Shown here: piece after piece, positions 10,026 through 19,440 of the stretch
Numbering within the stretch: position 1 is the first letter of the stretch
Layout of the letters: each line of letters starts with the position of its first letter
From: Aegilops tauschii subsp. strangulata
Taxonomy: Eukaryota; Streptophyta; Magnoliopsida; Poales; Poaceae
Reading direction: 5' to 3'
DNA: 64,000 nt
Assembly (NCBI RefSeq): GCF_002575655.3
Contig: NC_053040.3
Coordinates: 459,902,780 to 459,966,779, forward strand
Translations under genes and position numbers: made by a program
Notes under the pieces: model-generated
What the model saw: only the letters and a program-made list of their open reading frames with translations
Database searches by the model: none
Told to the model about the DNA's origin: nothing

Positions 10026-10748
10026 CTACTCAGAGTCTGAGTCCACGTCCTCGACTTCGTCCTCGTCCCTCTTCCTCTTCCTCTTCTCCGACGCTTCTTT
10101 GCTTGAACCGGACACTGGGCTCTGCTTCTTCATCCAACCCTTGTAGATATTTAAACAAAGGTAGGCATCCATTGCTGCGTACAGGATGTGATCTTCATCT
10201 AATGTCTTCGACTCCCATGCATGATGAAACTCGTGATGAGGTTTCTTCAGTTTAGCATACGAAGGATCAATCATGGCTGCTGCCAGGGTCAACATTGAAG
10301 GTTGAGAGGAGGACACCAGGCTTGCCTTCTGGAGATCGAAGGGCTGGCCTACAACGAGACCTATCCGACGCAGGACATCCCTGTAGTTCTTAAAGCCTAC
10401 AGTAACGAATTTCACTCTTTTGTCCTTGAGGAAGTTCTTAAAATCCTGGCACTCAACGTCGGCATGGCATATGTGGTAGACCAAGCAAACGTTATGTACA
10501 CAAACCTGGATCACGGCGGGCTTCTTCCTCTCTTCGTCCTTTAGATCCTTCTCTTGTCCCAGGACTGCGGTGTACTCAACATCTAGCCCAGGGACCCACT
10601 CATCCGTTGAACTGTTGAACATGCGTAGGAAGCGAGCAAGCCATGCTTTCACCGTCTCGGATCCACGTGTGTAGATGATGATGAACTGATCGCCGGTGAT
10701 GGCTCTAACCTGGTACTCAGCGGCGACCATGGAGATTTGGGAGGCCAT
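10026..10748 (-). CDS. WRN-like 3'-5' exonuclease (DEDDy type), 240 residues
   Basis: The protein has the three exonuclease motifs of the DnaQ/WRN fold: motif I GLDVEYTAV (Asp56, Glu58), motif II VGFKNYRDVLRR (Asp124) and motif III YAAMDAYLCLNIY (Tyr190, Asp194). The tyrosine four residues before the last Asp marks the DEDDy subclass, which removes nucleotides from DNA or RNA 3' ends with two metal ions. The C terminus is a basic stretch (EKRKRKRDEDE), a likely nuclear signal, followed by an acidic tail. There is no intron. I set the start at the ATG at 10746-10748 (MASQIS), because the 81 upstream in-frame codons look non-conserved; Met7 is an alternative. All catalytic residues are present, so the enzyme may be active. 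The substrate is unknown. Confidence 0.85.
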   Translation of the reverse strand: MASQISMVAAEYQVRAITGDQFIIIYTRGSETVKAWLARFLRMFNSSTDEWVPGLDVEYTAVLGQEKDLKDEERKKPAVIQVCVHNVCLVYHICHADVECQDFKNFLKDKRVKFVTVGFKNYRDVLRRIGLVVGQPFDLQKASLVSSSQPSMLTLAAAMIDPSYAKLKKPHHEFHHAWESKTLDEDHILYAAMDAYLCLNIYKGWMKKQSPVSGSSKEASEKRKRKRDEDEVEDVDSDSE

Positions 10749-11142
10749 GGATTTTGGACGAGGGTTAGGAGAAGTTGAACTGTTGTACCCCACAAAAAAA
10801 ACTGGGAGCGAACTAATGTGAAAGGACGGGACGACTGGGAGCGAACTGTTGTAAGGTAGAAGACGGGGACGAGTAGGGCGTGCGAACGGCGTGGGGTTGC
10901 TGGCTTGCCCGGTGGATAAACGGCTGCAAGCCCCCAAAGAGTTCTCGAGAACTATGCGGGACCCACTAGATGTCATGTCTACTAGACCCATATCGTAGGC
11001 CAGACGGTATAGCTTCTGCCTGTTCGCACACCATGCCGGCGCGTGGATGTAACTTCACTTAATTCCGTCAAACGTCGCGCCTCCCACGACCTTCGCCTCC
11101 CTCGCGCGGTCGCGCCCTTTGAGACTTCGACCGGCGATAAAT

Positions 11143-11189
11143 AAGCAATTTTTTTTGCCTTTTTTTTAGACAAGCAATTTTTTTGCCTA
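11143..11189. repeat. Tandem 28-bp duplication rich in T
   Basis: The word AAGCAATTTTTTTTGCC occurs at about 11143 and, with one T fewer, about 28 bp later, separated by a T run. It lies upstream of the exonuclease gene. Confidence 0.6.
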
Positions 11190-11202
11190 CTCCGCATGCA
11201 TG

Positions 11203-11711
11203 ATACTCCCTCTGGTCCTTTTTACTCCCGTCAACCGTTTGCAAAGTGTTTGACCAAATTTATACTTTTTTTTGAACACCACCTTATATTAATTAACCAG
11301 CCACACCAGTACACTCTTTCGATACAATATTCACCACACAGGGCGGTACGTTATTTACAAGAATACCATCTAATCTATTGTCAAAGCTATACTTAGCGAT
11401 TAAGTGTGCCACCTTATTGGCCAAACGGCTAATCTTTGACAATTGAAGATTGTTGGTCAACTTTGAGATGCTCAACGCTTTCATCTTCAGGTCACGCATA
11501 GCAGACCTGTCATAGTCCCCCGATGCAAGAGACGCTACCACAAAAGCGCAATCAGTCTCTAAAATTACAGGATTATGAAGAGAAATACCTATGTAGACAC
11601 CGGTAATGCAAGCCCTAAGCTCCGCTTCCTCCATGCTTTGACAGGCATCAATGAAATCCCACGACCAAATTTATACTAAAAATATCAATATCTACAATAC
11701 TGATTATAATG
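11203..11711. mobile_element. Stowaway MITE split by a LINE
   Basis: The left part 11203-11266 starts CTCCCTCTGGTCC and has the GTTTGACCAAATTTATACT word of the Stowaway subfamily. The sequence resumes after the LINE at 11663 with the same 15-bp word and continues AAAAATATCAATATCTACAA. The right terminus is lost. Confidence 0.75.
11267..11662 (-). mobile_element. 5'-truncated LINE, RNase H 3' end
   Basis: The minus strand encodes the C-terminal RNase H-like domain of a plant LINE ORF2: it is open from the 5' truncation and includes SMEEAELRACITG, the acidic ETDCAFVVASL segment and SRLANKVAHLIAKY, and stops about 30 bp before the 3' end. A poly(T) run at 11267-11273 on the plus strand is the poly(A) tail. 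A perfect 15-bp target-site duplication, GACCAAATTTATACT, flanks it at 11252-11266 and 11663-11677. The truncation lies inside the RNase H domain, so the copy is dead. Confidence 0.85.
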
Positions 11712-11912
11712 AGTATAAGAGAGAGATGATTATAGTAACATAGGTAGATACCGTAACATAATAAATGTGATGCTACTATGTGTCATGCATGGCAATAAAT
11801 GAGACCACCTATGATACTAATCTATGATACTATGCACTATAGAGGTAGTAACATAGACTAGTAACATATGCATGTTACTAGTCTAAGTTACTCCCCACTA
11901 TGACCAGCCTTA
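11690..11912. mobile_element. Harbinger-type MITE, right end intact
   Basis: The right end reads CTCCCCACTATGACCAGCC then TTA. The interior has repeated GTAACATA words (TAGTAACATATGCATGTTAC). Both are hallmarks of an abundant Triticeae Tourist-like family. The left terminus is not intact. Confidence 0.65.
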
Positions 11913-11924
11913 GAGTACCACTAC

Positions 11925-12182
11925 CTCCCTTCTAGTTTAAAGGGCTCGATTCAAAAATTTCACCTACTCTTAGCAAGATAGTAGAGGCGGTGGAATAGTT
12001 TTTGAAGTCTGCAAAAGTACTCAACTAGTGTTGTCGTTCTTCACAAAAAAATGTGTTTACCAATGCATGCATGAACACTAGTTACTCTAACCCCCCTCTC
12101 TTCTTTAATTCTTTGCCACATCAACATGTTTGCTATTCCCGTGTGCATGGTACCAGCTAAGATACCACCATTATGGCCAGCC
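11925..12182. mobile_element. Composite of MITE fragments
   Basis: A Stowaway-like end (ACTACCTCCCTTCTAG) lies at about 11927. At 12165-12182 a second Harbinger end (ATTATGGCCAGCC, then TTA) closes a fragment. Boundaries of the individual fragments are uncertain. Confidence 0.5.
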
Positions 12183-12531
12183 TTAATCATCACATGCAAT
12201 AATTTAGTGCACCTTGAAATATGAACATGTGTGGGGCGTGTATGTTTTTAATGACTTGAGACTATACCTAGCCCGGCATGCAAGATGGCTTATTATGCAC
12301 CGTTCCCCATACCTGCAGGAAGCCCGTTCGTCTCCAAATCTTTTCCTCTCCATGTGTGGAAACAATATGCCTGCCAAACTCTCCTTCTCCCTCCGGTGGT
12401 CCCACCACTCCACCCCGTGTGAAAAAATCTGCATGCATGACTCTCCTCCCCCCACGCTCGTCCAATCCGTTGTGACCAGCAATATTTCCACCCCTTCGCT
12501 CCCCCGTAATTTACTCCAACAAATATGCCCA

Positions 12532-12655
12532 CGTAGCTGTTACTTAACTACAGGTGCATTGGGTCACTGACATATGGGCCCAACAGGGGTCTGGCCCACA
12601 TGTCAGTGACGCAACTGGACGTGCAGTTAAGTCAGTGCAGCTCAGTCCATATCTT
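12532..12655. repeat. Imperfect inverted repeat in the promoter region
   Basis: The arms centre on GTCACTGACATATGGGCC and GGCCCACATGTCAGTGAC, which match at 17 of 18 positions. Weaker pairing extends outward to arms of about 47 bp. The GGCCCA words resemble the site II-type motif known in plant promoters. It could be a small fold-back MITE or a promoter element of the gene at 12766. Confidence 0.65.
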
Positions 12656-12677
12656 ACGTAGGTGTGCCATTGCTCGC

Positions 12678-12685
12678 TATAAATA
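12678..12685 (+). promoter_or_regulatory. TATA box
   Basis: TATAAATA, 81 bp upstream of the ATG at 12766, inside GCTCGCTATAAATACTGCG. Spacing and context fit a plant core promoter. Confidence 0.75.
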
Positions 12686-12765
12686 CTGCGCCTCCCACGA
12701 CATCGCTATCTCCCCCCCCTCACGTTCATCGCTATCTCCTACCCCTCCCTCTCACGTCGACCACC

Positions 12766-13616
12766 ATGGCATCGCCCCTCCCAAGCCCTAGGAGCCCCTC
12801 GCTGCACCGCGCGGACGGTCACGCGTCGCCGTTCCGTTCCTCGCCGCCACTAGTCGAGGAGGACGCGTCGGTGTTCCGCTCCTCGCCGCTACGCGACGTG
12901 TCGCCGTTTCGTTCCTCGCCGCCACTAGTCGAGGAGGACGCGCTGGCGTTCTGCTCCTCGCCGCGACGCGACGCGTCGCGTCGCCGTTTCGTTCCTCGCC
13001 GCCACTAGTCGAGGAGGACGCGCCGGCGTTCTGCTCCTCGCCGCGACGCGACGTGTCGCCGTTCCGTTCCTCGCCGCCACTAGTCGAGGAGGACGCGTCG
13101 GTGTTCCGCTCCTCACCGCGACACGTCGAGGTGGACGCGTCGGCGTTCCCCATCTTGCCAGCACGCGCGCCGGAGGACACGTCGGCTCCCCGCTACGAGG
13201 AGAACGCCGCGCCGCCTGCCGAGCCCCCCAGCCTTGAGGAGCTTTGGAAAGAAATGGATGTCACCTTGTGGGAGGCTTTGCCTCCAGCAGAGCGCGCCAA
13301 AATAGAGGCGGAGAAGAAGGCCAAGGAAGAGAAGCGCACCGCGGAACAAGCTGCCTGGGAGGCCTATGTCACGTCCGAGAGAGTCAGGCAATTGGCTCTT
13401 TGGCAGAAGGCTCGTGCGAGGGCCGTGAGGGTGGCGGAGGACGCCCGTGCCGACGCCCTGAGTGCAGTCGGGCCCAAGAGCCTCATCTACGCTTGGCGGT
13501 ACGTGCACCGGGTGCACGCTTCCAGCGAGGAGGAGTACCTGTTGGCGCCGGATCACCAGACCGGTGAGATCGCGCTCGCCTGCCGGCAAGCCGCCAAAGC
13601 ACCTCGCGAGTTGTGA
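12766..13616 (+). pseudogene. Tandem-repeat protein gene broken by a 5-bp insertion
   Basis: An ATG in good context (CCACCATGG) at 12766 opens a frame that codes for 25-residue repeats built around SPFRSSPPLVEEDA. Translation stops at 13008, just after an extra TCGCG at 12976-12980 shifts the frame. The original frame resumes as an open frame running to a TGA at 13614-13616. Without the insertion the product would be about 280 residues: an N-terminal repeat region, a charged helical segment (AERAKIEAEKKAKEEKRTAE) and a C-terminal part with SLIYAWRYVHRVH. I recognise no family. A downstream ATG at 13253 could start a shorter product of about 120 residues, so residual function is possible. Confidence 0.65.
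12826..13130 (+). repeat. Four 75-bp tandem repeats
   Basis: Units lie at 12826-12900, 12901-12975, 12981-13055 and 13056-13130. Each starts TCGCCGTT and contains CCACTAGTCGAGGAGGACGC. Each unit is 25 codons. Only the 2/3 junction has the extra 5 bp. Confidence 0.9.
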
Positions 13617-13944
13617 GGCTGAGGAAGAGGCGTTGTGTCCGCGCGCTGGGAAACGGCCGCGCACCAGGGCACTCGTGACGCGCCGCAAGCGCTCCTGCGA
13701 GCGCCGTGGCTTTTACGAGGAGTATAATTTTTGTTTCGTAAGGCGATCTCATTAGTTTTGGGACGCAAATGATAAATCCCGAACGTTCAGGAATTTTTAG
13801 CGTCCTTAATTAAGTATGTAAAAGGGAAAGTTTGGAAACCTTGTGTATTCGTACGCATTTTGCAAGTACGTGCATATAGCACAAACTTTACTATATACTA
13901 TCGCACTACACGTCTCTCTCGATATATGCTTGCAGACTGTGCTA
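13617..13944. other. 3' flank of the repeat-protein gene
   Basis: GC-rich until about 13700, then AT-rich. The ORFs are overlapping by-products of the GC-rich part. Nothing else recognised. Confidence 0.45.
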
Positions 13945-14030
13945 CTCCCTCCGTCCAGGTCAATAAGTCATCTTTGGTTGTGCACCGTGACCAAGAAGGA
14001 GGGAAGACTTATACACCTAGACGGAGGGAG
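13945..14030. mobile_element. Very short Stowaway MITE, 86 bp
   Basis: The ends CTCCCTCCGTCCAGGT and ACCTAGACGGAGGGAG are near-perfect inverted repeats and TA flanks both sides. The interior (AAGTCATC, CACCGTGACCAAG) matches the larger relative at 14780-15070, making this an internally deleted derivative. Confidence 0.85.
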
Positions 14031-14032
14031 TA

Positions 14033-14348
14033 CTACTATTACTTATGTACGTGCAAATGCACGTTTTAACATTACGATGCGTTTTTTGTAAAAGTAGAAA
14101 AACAACACTAGTCAAGCTTGTGAAACGATTCAATGCAAAACAAATGCAAAAATGCTTGTTTGATTGTTTACTTTTAGCTTCCTTCTCTATGGTTATTTCT
14201 CTGTCGTACTTTGTACGGAGTATCTCACTGGTTGGAAAGGCATGCAAATTCCCAAACCGCTTCCTACACCCTGTATCGAATTTTTTGCTTAACAAGTTGT
14301 GCCGTGCAATTGGAATTCCAACTTGAGTACTACTACTAGTAGGAGTAC
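14033..14348. other. Intergenic, nothing recognised
   Basis: AT-rich sequence with only short ORFs. Confidence 0.5.
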
Positions 14349-14391
14349 CAGGGGCCAGTTCTTTTAGGCTTCTAGATTAGTAATCCCATAA

Positions 14392-14676
14392 GAGCAAGTA
14401 CAATAGAGCTGAGTCAGCGGGCTATAAGAAATAAACTAGTATATTTCTACTTAGTTGGAGGAAAGAGAAGAGGAGAGAGAAGGTAAGCGGGCTCTTCGTG
14501 AAGAGCCAGCTCTAGCACGTGCTCCTAGGCACTTTATGAGAATGAGAAGTGGGCCACATAATAAAAAAGTAGTACACTCTTTTGATCTATTATTGTACAT
14601 GTTGGCTATAAGATGGGCTCTAGATGACATGGCGCTGGCTTATAGCCAGCAGCTGGCTATACTATTAACCATGCTC
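14392..14676. mobile_element. Tourist (Harbinger) MITE nested in the hAT element
   Basis: The ends read GAGCAAGTACAATA and TATTAACCATGCTC, with TAA duplicated on both sides (14389-14391 and 14677-14679). The interior has AGCCAGCAGCTGGCTATA. The same family was hit by the Copia element at 27823. Confidence 0.85.
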
Positions 14677-14683
14677 TAACTAC

Positions 14684-15155
14684 TACCTCCGTCCTGGTTT
14701 ATTGGTCCCCATTGTAATCTGTGTCAAATTTTGATCATAAATTTAACTAATGAAATGTTAGTGCATGTCACATGCACTACTCCATCCGTCTAGGTGAGTA
14801 AGTCATCTTAGGCTATGCACCGTGACCAAGGAGGAGGAGAAAACGAGAAATGTTAATGTTTATTTGCTAATTAATAGTATTGCATGCAATGAACTAACCA
14901 CTGCATGTCGTGTTTGATATCTCAAGTCATTAAAAGCATGCACACTCTTTATCTCTTATTGGTTGATATGTCAAGAAACAAGAAACGAGGTAGAAGTTAA
15001 TGCATCGCACCTAAGTGTTTTGGGATTATTTGGTTTTCGTAAGATGACTTACACACCTAGACGGAGGGATTAAAATGGTGAGGAATAAACCAGTTAACTC
15101 TTTGGTCAAAATTTAGCACAAATTACAATGGTGAGGAATAAACCAGGACGGAGTA
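14684..15155. mobile_element. Stowaway MITE carrying another Stowaway
   Basis: The ends CTACCTCCGTCCTGGTTTAT and (inverted) AATAAACCAGGACGGAGTAG match. A second, internal copy of the right-end sequence (GGTGAGGAATAAACCAG at about 15076) suggests a local duplication. Confidence 0.8.
14780..15070. mobile_element. Inner Stowaway MITE, innermost of the stack
   Basis: The ends CTCCATCCGTCTAGGTG and (inverted) CACCTAGACGGAGGGAT, with TA at 14778-14779 and 15071-15072, define a clean 291-bp insertion into the outer Stowaway. Confidence 0.85.
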
Positions 15156-15487
15156 GTAGTTTAGAAGCCCAAATAAATGAGTGAGGCGCCTTATTGTTAC
15201 TCTCCACTGTGACTAGTCTTGTGGGAAAAGCTGGGGAAGCCGCCAAAAGAACTGGCCCTAGGAGTAGTAGCTAGGGATCGAGTGTGCGAGATGAACCGGA
15301 GAAAGTAAATGCAGAGAGATGAAATGCAAAAAAGACGGACGGATGTGATGGTTGCTTGTCCGTTTATTTTACCAGGCCACTGATTACTGGGAGTGGTTCG
15401 GTTTTGTGATATGACGGCTTTATTGCCGCGCCACGAGCGGGGTGAGAGGTGAGACTCCCGTGCAGCGCCGCCCTCTACACTTGTACT

Positions 15488-15682
15488 ACATCGGTCGTGG
15501 TTTATTAGTCCCCCATTGAATTTGACTGAAGATTTAACTGACAAAATGTTAGTGCATGTCAACAAAAACTATATCGTTGGATTCGTATTTGAACATAGTT
15601 TTGAATGATATAATTTTAGGTGACATGCATCAGCATTTATCGTACTATATATAATGTTAGTTCAATTTTTGGTCGTACTAAT
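15488..15682. mobile_element. Stowaway MITE, degraded right end
   Basis: The left part (GTGGTTTATTAGTCCCC, then AAAATGTTAGTGCATGTC) matches the subfamily at 14684. The right terminus is degraded. Confidence 0.55.
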
Positions 15683-15689
15683 CTATAGT

Positions 15690-16082
15690 AGTAAGGTGCC
15701 CGTGCGTTGCACCGAAGAGTGAAATGCATTGATCGGGGAGTTGTTTATTTTGACAAAGGATGTGGGGGTCATCTCATGTGTAACGGGTATCGATAGGTTT
15801 CTTCGGATACTATTTCATCTCTAGAGCTCACAAACATCCGGGTGAAATAGATAAAAAGGTATCTTTTGCAAACAAAAGCGTTCAACTGTTCAACCTGCAT
15901 CCAAAACTTGTGAAGAAATAACACTTATTGTGCTTTGCAAGAAATGATCTTTAAGAATTAGTTTTTGAGTATCGATTGTTATACATGTTGGCTACAGATG
16001 ACATGGCACTTTCTTATAGTCAACAGTTGGCTATACTATTAAGTAATATTAACCATGCCCTTATACACCTAGACGGAGGGAT
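15690..16082. repeat. TIR-element end plus MITE right ends
   Basis: AAGGTGCCCGTGCGTTGCAC at about 15691 is a terminus of the 3393-3826 type. At 15985-16060 a Tourist right end (GTTGGCTATACTATTAA) and at 16058-16078 a Stowaway right end (CACCTAGACGGAGGGAT) follow. These are truncated copies stacked together. Confidence 0.55.
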
Positions 16083-16293
16083 TAAATCAGGATGACTTGC
16101 AAGCGGGCAGATGAGATGTAAGAAATGGTTCATCGTAAGTCTTTCACCAGTACTGTAGTAAAAATTCATACATGGAAGATTCTAGACTAAACCATAAACG
16201 GATACACTTTTATTCATGCGCGATACTCCAATAGAGCAAGATCCTGCATGGAAGTCTCCACATGCTTAGACAGCGGATTACATTGAGCGAAGA

Positions 16294-16845
16294 CTAATGA
16301 TCAACATTTAACTTGATAATGCGTACTTCCAGGTGAACCTCCTTGGAGTCCCCGTGCACCGCGTCGGCGGGTAAAGGAGGCCATGGGTTTTCCAAGTCCA
16401 CATTGGCGGGATAGTCCCAGCTCCCCAGAGTCCAAGTCCGTTCGATGAGGCCGGTGTCGCCGCCCACGCGACCCGGAGGGGTAGTAACACTGACCACGCA
16501 CCCGTACATCGGCCTCGTGTCAGTGTCAGCGTCAGCGGCGTCGCCCCTGGCGCACATTACAGAGACGGGGTGGCGGCCTGCGCGGGCCTCGCCGGTGCCC
16601 ACGATCAAGAGGAAGACGCTGCCGTCCTCCTCCGAGACTAGCAGGCGGCGGTGATCCTCCAGCGACTCCGGCATGGTGAACGGGTAGCACGTCTCGTACT
16701 TGATGTTCTCTGCCAAGGGCCAGCAGTGACCGCTGCACACATCCGTGAGGTGATGCACCATGTCCGCCGGCGAGCCACAAAACGGCATCGGGCACTCATA
16801 GCAGTGGACGAAGGGCTCCTTGGAGGCATCGACCAGGCCGTCCAT
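16294..16845 (-). pseudogene. SINA-like (seven in absentia) fragment
   Basis: The minus-strand frame (183 codons from the ATG at 16843-16845) starts MDGLVDASKEPF, followed by a Cys/His cluster (HCYECPMPFCGSPADMVHHL) and an HCWPLAENIKYETCYPF segment, then a long TRAF-like beta-rich part ending in EVRIIKLNVDH. This layout is that of the C-terminal substrate-binding half of SINA-type E3 ubiquitin ligases. The RING finger is absent, the zinc-finger region looks shortened, and I found no acceptable acceptor or RING exon upstream to 17300. The frame stays open a further ~12 codons upstream (RNVPYSHSRF). It is more likely a truncated relic than a working ligase. Confidence 0.55.
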
Positions 16846-16899
16846 GAAACGGGAGTGGCTGTAGGGGACGTTGCGCCAGTTGAATATATGAGCAAGTTA

Positions 16900-17452
16900 C
16901 TACGAGATTTAATCCGAATAAGCACAAAATAAATCATGACGGCTATAACAGAGATGAAACTAATCATGTGGACTAGCATAGTAGTAGGATACAGAGTAGA
17001 AACATGAATTCTACCACGATTTTGAACAGGAAGGACAGAAACACATACGGTGCAAGGGGAGCAGCACTGTTGGCGTTGAGGTTGTCGCCCATGTCCAAAC
17101 ACCACGTAGACACGGTCTTTGAGCATGGTTCGTAGTCGTTCCACGCTCGGGCATTGAAGTTTGTAACTATTTTAGATTAGAATATACTACTCCTCCGGTG
17201 CTAGTAGTAGAGCAGAGTCCTACTCTACTACTCTACTCAAGCAAGTTAGGGCATAGCACTCTAGGGAGTACCAGTACTGTGATCACTCAAGCAAGTTATC
17301 TGGCATCAACATGACCCTACGCTGCTGGTATGTGTCTCGTAAGTCAAGCGGCGTGTTGTAGTCATCATCACCTATCCACTTCCCGCAGCACATATTCGCT
17401 TCTCCATCTTTGTCCGCACATAATCTCGTCCAATCTTCCATCCCCGCTAACA
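16900..17452. other. Intergenic between SINA-like and F-box loci
   Basis: Upstream flank of both loci. The ORF at 16638-17144 on the minus strand is a shadow frame. An upstream ATG at 17330 is in frame with the F-box protein but gives a non-conserved leader. Confidence 0.45.
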
Positions 17453-18884
17453 ATGGCAGAACCGAGCAGTGTCCGCCGAAAGAGTGGCTGGAATTCGCTC
17501 CCCACAGAGGTAATCAAGCTCATTGTTTCGCGTGTGGACAATCTCAGTACCATGCCGCTCGCCGCGTGCTCGTCGGGGCTGTACCGTTTACTCAAAGCCC
17601 TCAGGCCGGAGCTTTTTAAGCCAGCTCCTTGCTTGCTAATGCCGCCTGATCTTCAGAAACGGCGTGTCACGCAGCATAATGATCGTAGGGTGGCGAGCAT
17701 CAACCCCCTTGATTGCGATCCGATCCCGGTCAGCCTCAACTACATTAACGGTATGTACTGGGTCGGCATGAACACGTCTTGGATGGTGCTCGTCGACGGT
17801 CGCGGCAGCTGGATGCTCGTGGAGGTCTACACCTGGCGATTGATCCCCCTTCCTTCGATTAACACTGCACTGCTTTGGCACCGCGGCCCAGAATACTCGG
17901 AATCTTACAGTAGCCAACATGATACCAAGTTTGATTTGCTCAAGGTTGGAATCTGCCAAGTGCCCACAAGATCTGCGAATTATAAAGACTTCAGGCTAAT
18001 TGCGTTCTTCAACCGCGGTCTCGCCTATCTGACAGGTCACTGCGGTAAGTGGATAAATCTGCACGTCCATCGCAGGATCATACATCCTCCATGGTTCTCT
18101 GATGCCATTGAACACAAGGGCTTCATTTACGCTGTCGACTCCTTCTATGGCTGGACGTATTGCTGGCCTACTCCAGTCATCGCTACAAACGGCTGTTACA
18201 GCAGTATGTTACTTTCCTATGATATCATGATGGCTTGCTTATATTACTGTCAACATTTGCTGAAAAAATATTCATGCTCATAACATGCTGTTCTTAAGAT
18301 TGACTAAATCAAGAGCCCTTTTTTATTTGACTCCAACTTGATATGATGTTGTAGGCCGCCTGGTGTCCCTACCCTTCCTAATCCCAGAACCTTTCAAAGA
18401 AAAGCGGCATGGCAGTTGCAGGTGATTCCTGGCTCGATCAGACGATGACGAAAGATTGATGATCGTTCACACGTACCGGACGTGTTGTTTCGCGGAATAC
18501 AATCACAGTCACTGCAAGGTCTTTGAGCAGGATCCCAGCTTCTCTGGGCCTTCAGGAATTTTTAACTGGAGGCTGATAAGTAGCCTTGGTACACGCTCTC
18601 TGTTTGTCGGACTGAATTATCCGATTAACCAGGAGATAACTGACGGCAAGGATCATGATGGCAGCGCGGTTTCGTTCATCAGGCAAAACTGTGTGTACAC
18701 AGCGTACCATGCGTCTCTGCATGCACCATACCCTGATATGTGCCGCCACGCTCTGCAGCCCAAAGTAGGAGAGAGGGTCGCAAGTATCAGACTTCGACCT
18801 GCTGGCTGGAGTTTCCCCCGTCAGGCACCCATCTGGTTCAAGCCGTCAGCCAATCTCCACAGCTTAATAAATAGTAACGTCTAA
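17453..18884 (+). pseudogene. F-box/DUF295-type gene with in-frame TGA in exon 2
   Basis: Exon 1 (17453-18203) starts at the ATG giving MAEPSSVRRK. Residues about 13-50 are an F-box (WNSLPTEVIKLIVSRVDNLS), which binds SKP1 in SCF ubiquitin ligases. The rest is the beta-rich DUF295-like domain of grass F-box proteins. A GTATGT donor at 18204 and a TTGTAG acceptor before 18355 give a phase-1 junction. Exon 2 (18355-18884) reads SLPFLIPEPFKEK, then meets a TGA at 18423-18425, then continues with the conserved family tail (FLARSDDDERLMIVHTY ... WRLISSLGTRSLFVGLNYP). The stop thus removes about the last 150 residues. Splicing instead to the AG at 18442-18443 would keep phase and skip the stop but lose conserved residues. 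Pseudogene, or gene with alternative splicing. Confidence 0.75.
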
Positions 18885-19440
18885 CTGAGCCAGTTAGTTA
18901 GATGCGTACACTTGGTGTAGTAGGATCTTTATTTAGTTTGATGCATACACTTTTTTTGGTAGCCCTTTTGTAATGATGGCTGATGTTTGGTTTGGAAAAG
19001 AGAGCTGCGTCTTCACTCTTCTGGCCTGCTTACTGCTTCTGTTGCACCCCCAGCCCTGGTTGTTGTTGCTGCTGTTTTCAATGTACAATCAGTAGTATAT
19101 TTCGTCTGTTGGTTGAGTAAATGTATTGTTATAACGACAAACACAATGTTTTGGAAGTCGTTGCACGGTTCGATCCTTTAGTGCCCCGTACCGTACGTAG
19201 CGCATACTATTTTTCATACGGAACACATTTTCCACTTGTTGATAACATGCAGCCCACTGATGAAGGCCCCAATAGAGAAGCCCATAATTAACTGGAAGGG
19301 AGGCTCTCACATGAATCCACCCAGGTACATGCTCATGGTCCCCTAAACATAAATAAGTAAATAAATAAATAAAGCTAAATGCTCATGCACCAGTTCTTTG
19401 GGAAAATAGGTAGTCCAGTATTTCTTTTTGAAGAATACCC
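18885..19440. other. 3' flank of the F-box gene
   Basis: Plain intergenic sequence with a short AAAT microsatellite at about 19350-19374. Nothing else recognised. Confidence 0.5.

Larger units (their letters stand above)
14349..15259. mobile_element. hAT-type element, host of a nested MITE stack
   Basis: The termini CAGGGGCCAGTTCTTTT and (inverted) AAAAGAACTGGCCCT bracket the region. Flanking 8-bp words AGGAGTAC (14341-14348) and AGGAGTAG (15260-15267) match at seven positions, as expected of an aged hAT duplication. Removing the two inserted MITEs leaves an hAT MITE of only about 150 bp. It has no coding capacity. Confidence 0.75.

Noticed and set aside
13113..13688. Minus-strand ORF of 191 codons
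   Set aside because: Shadow of the plus-strand repeat-protein frame.
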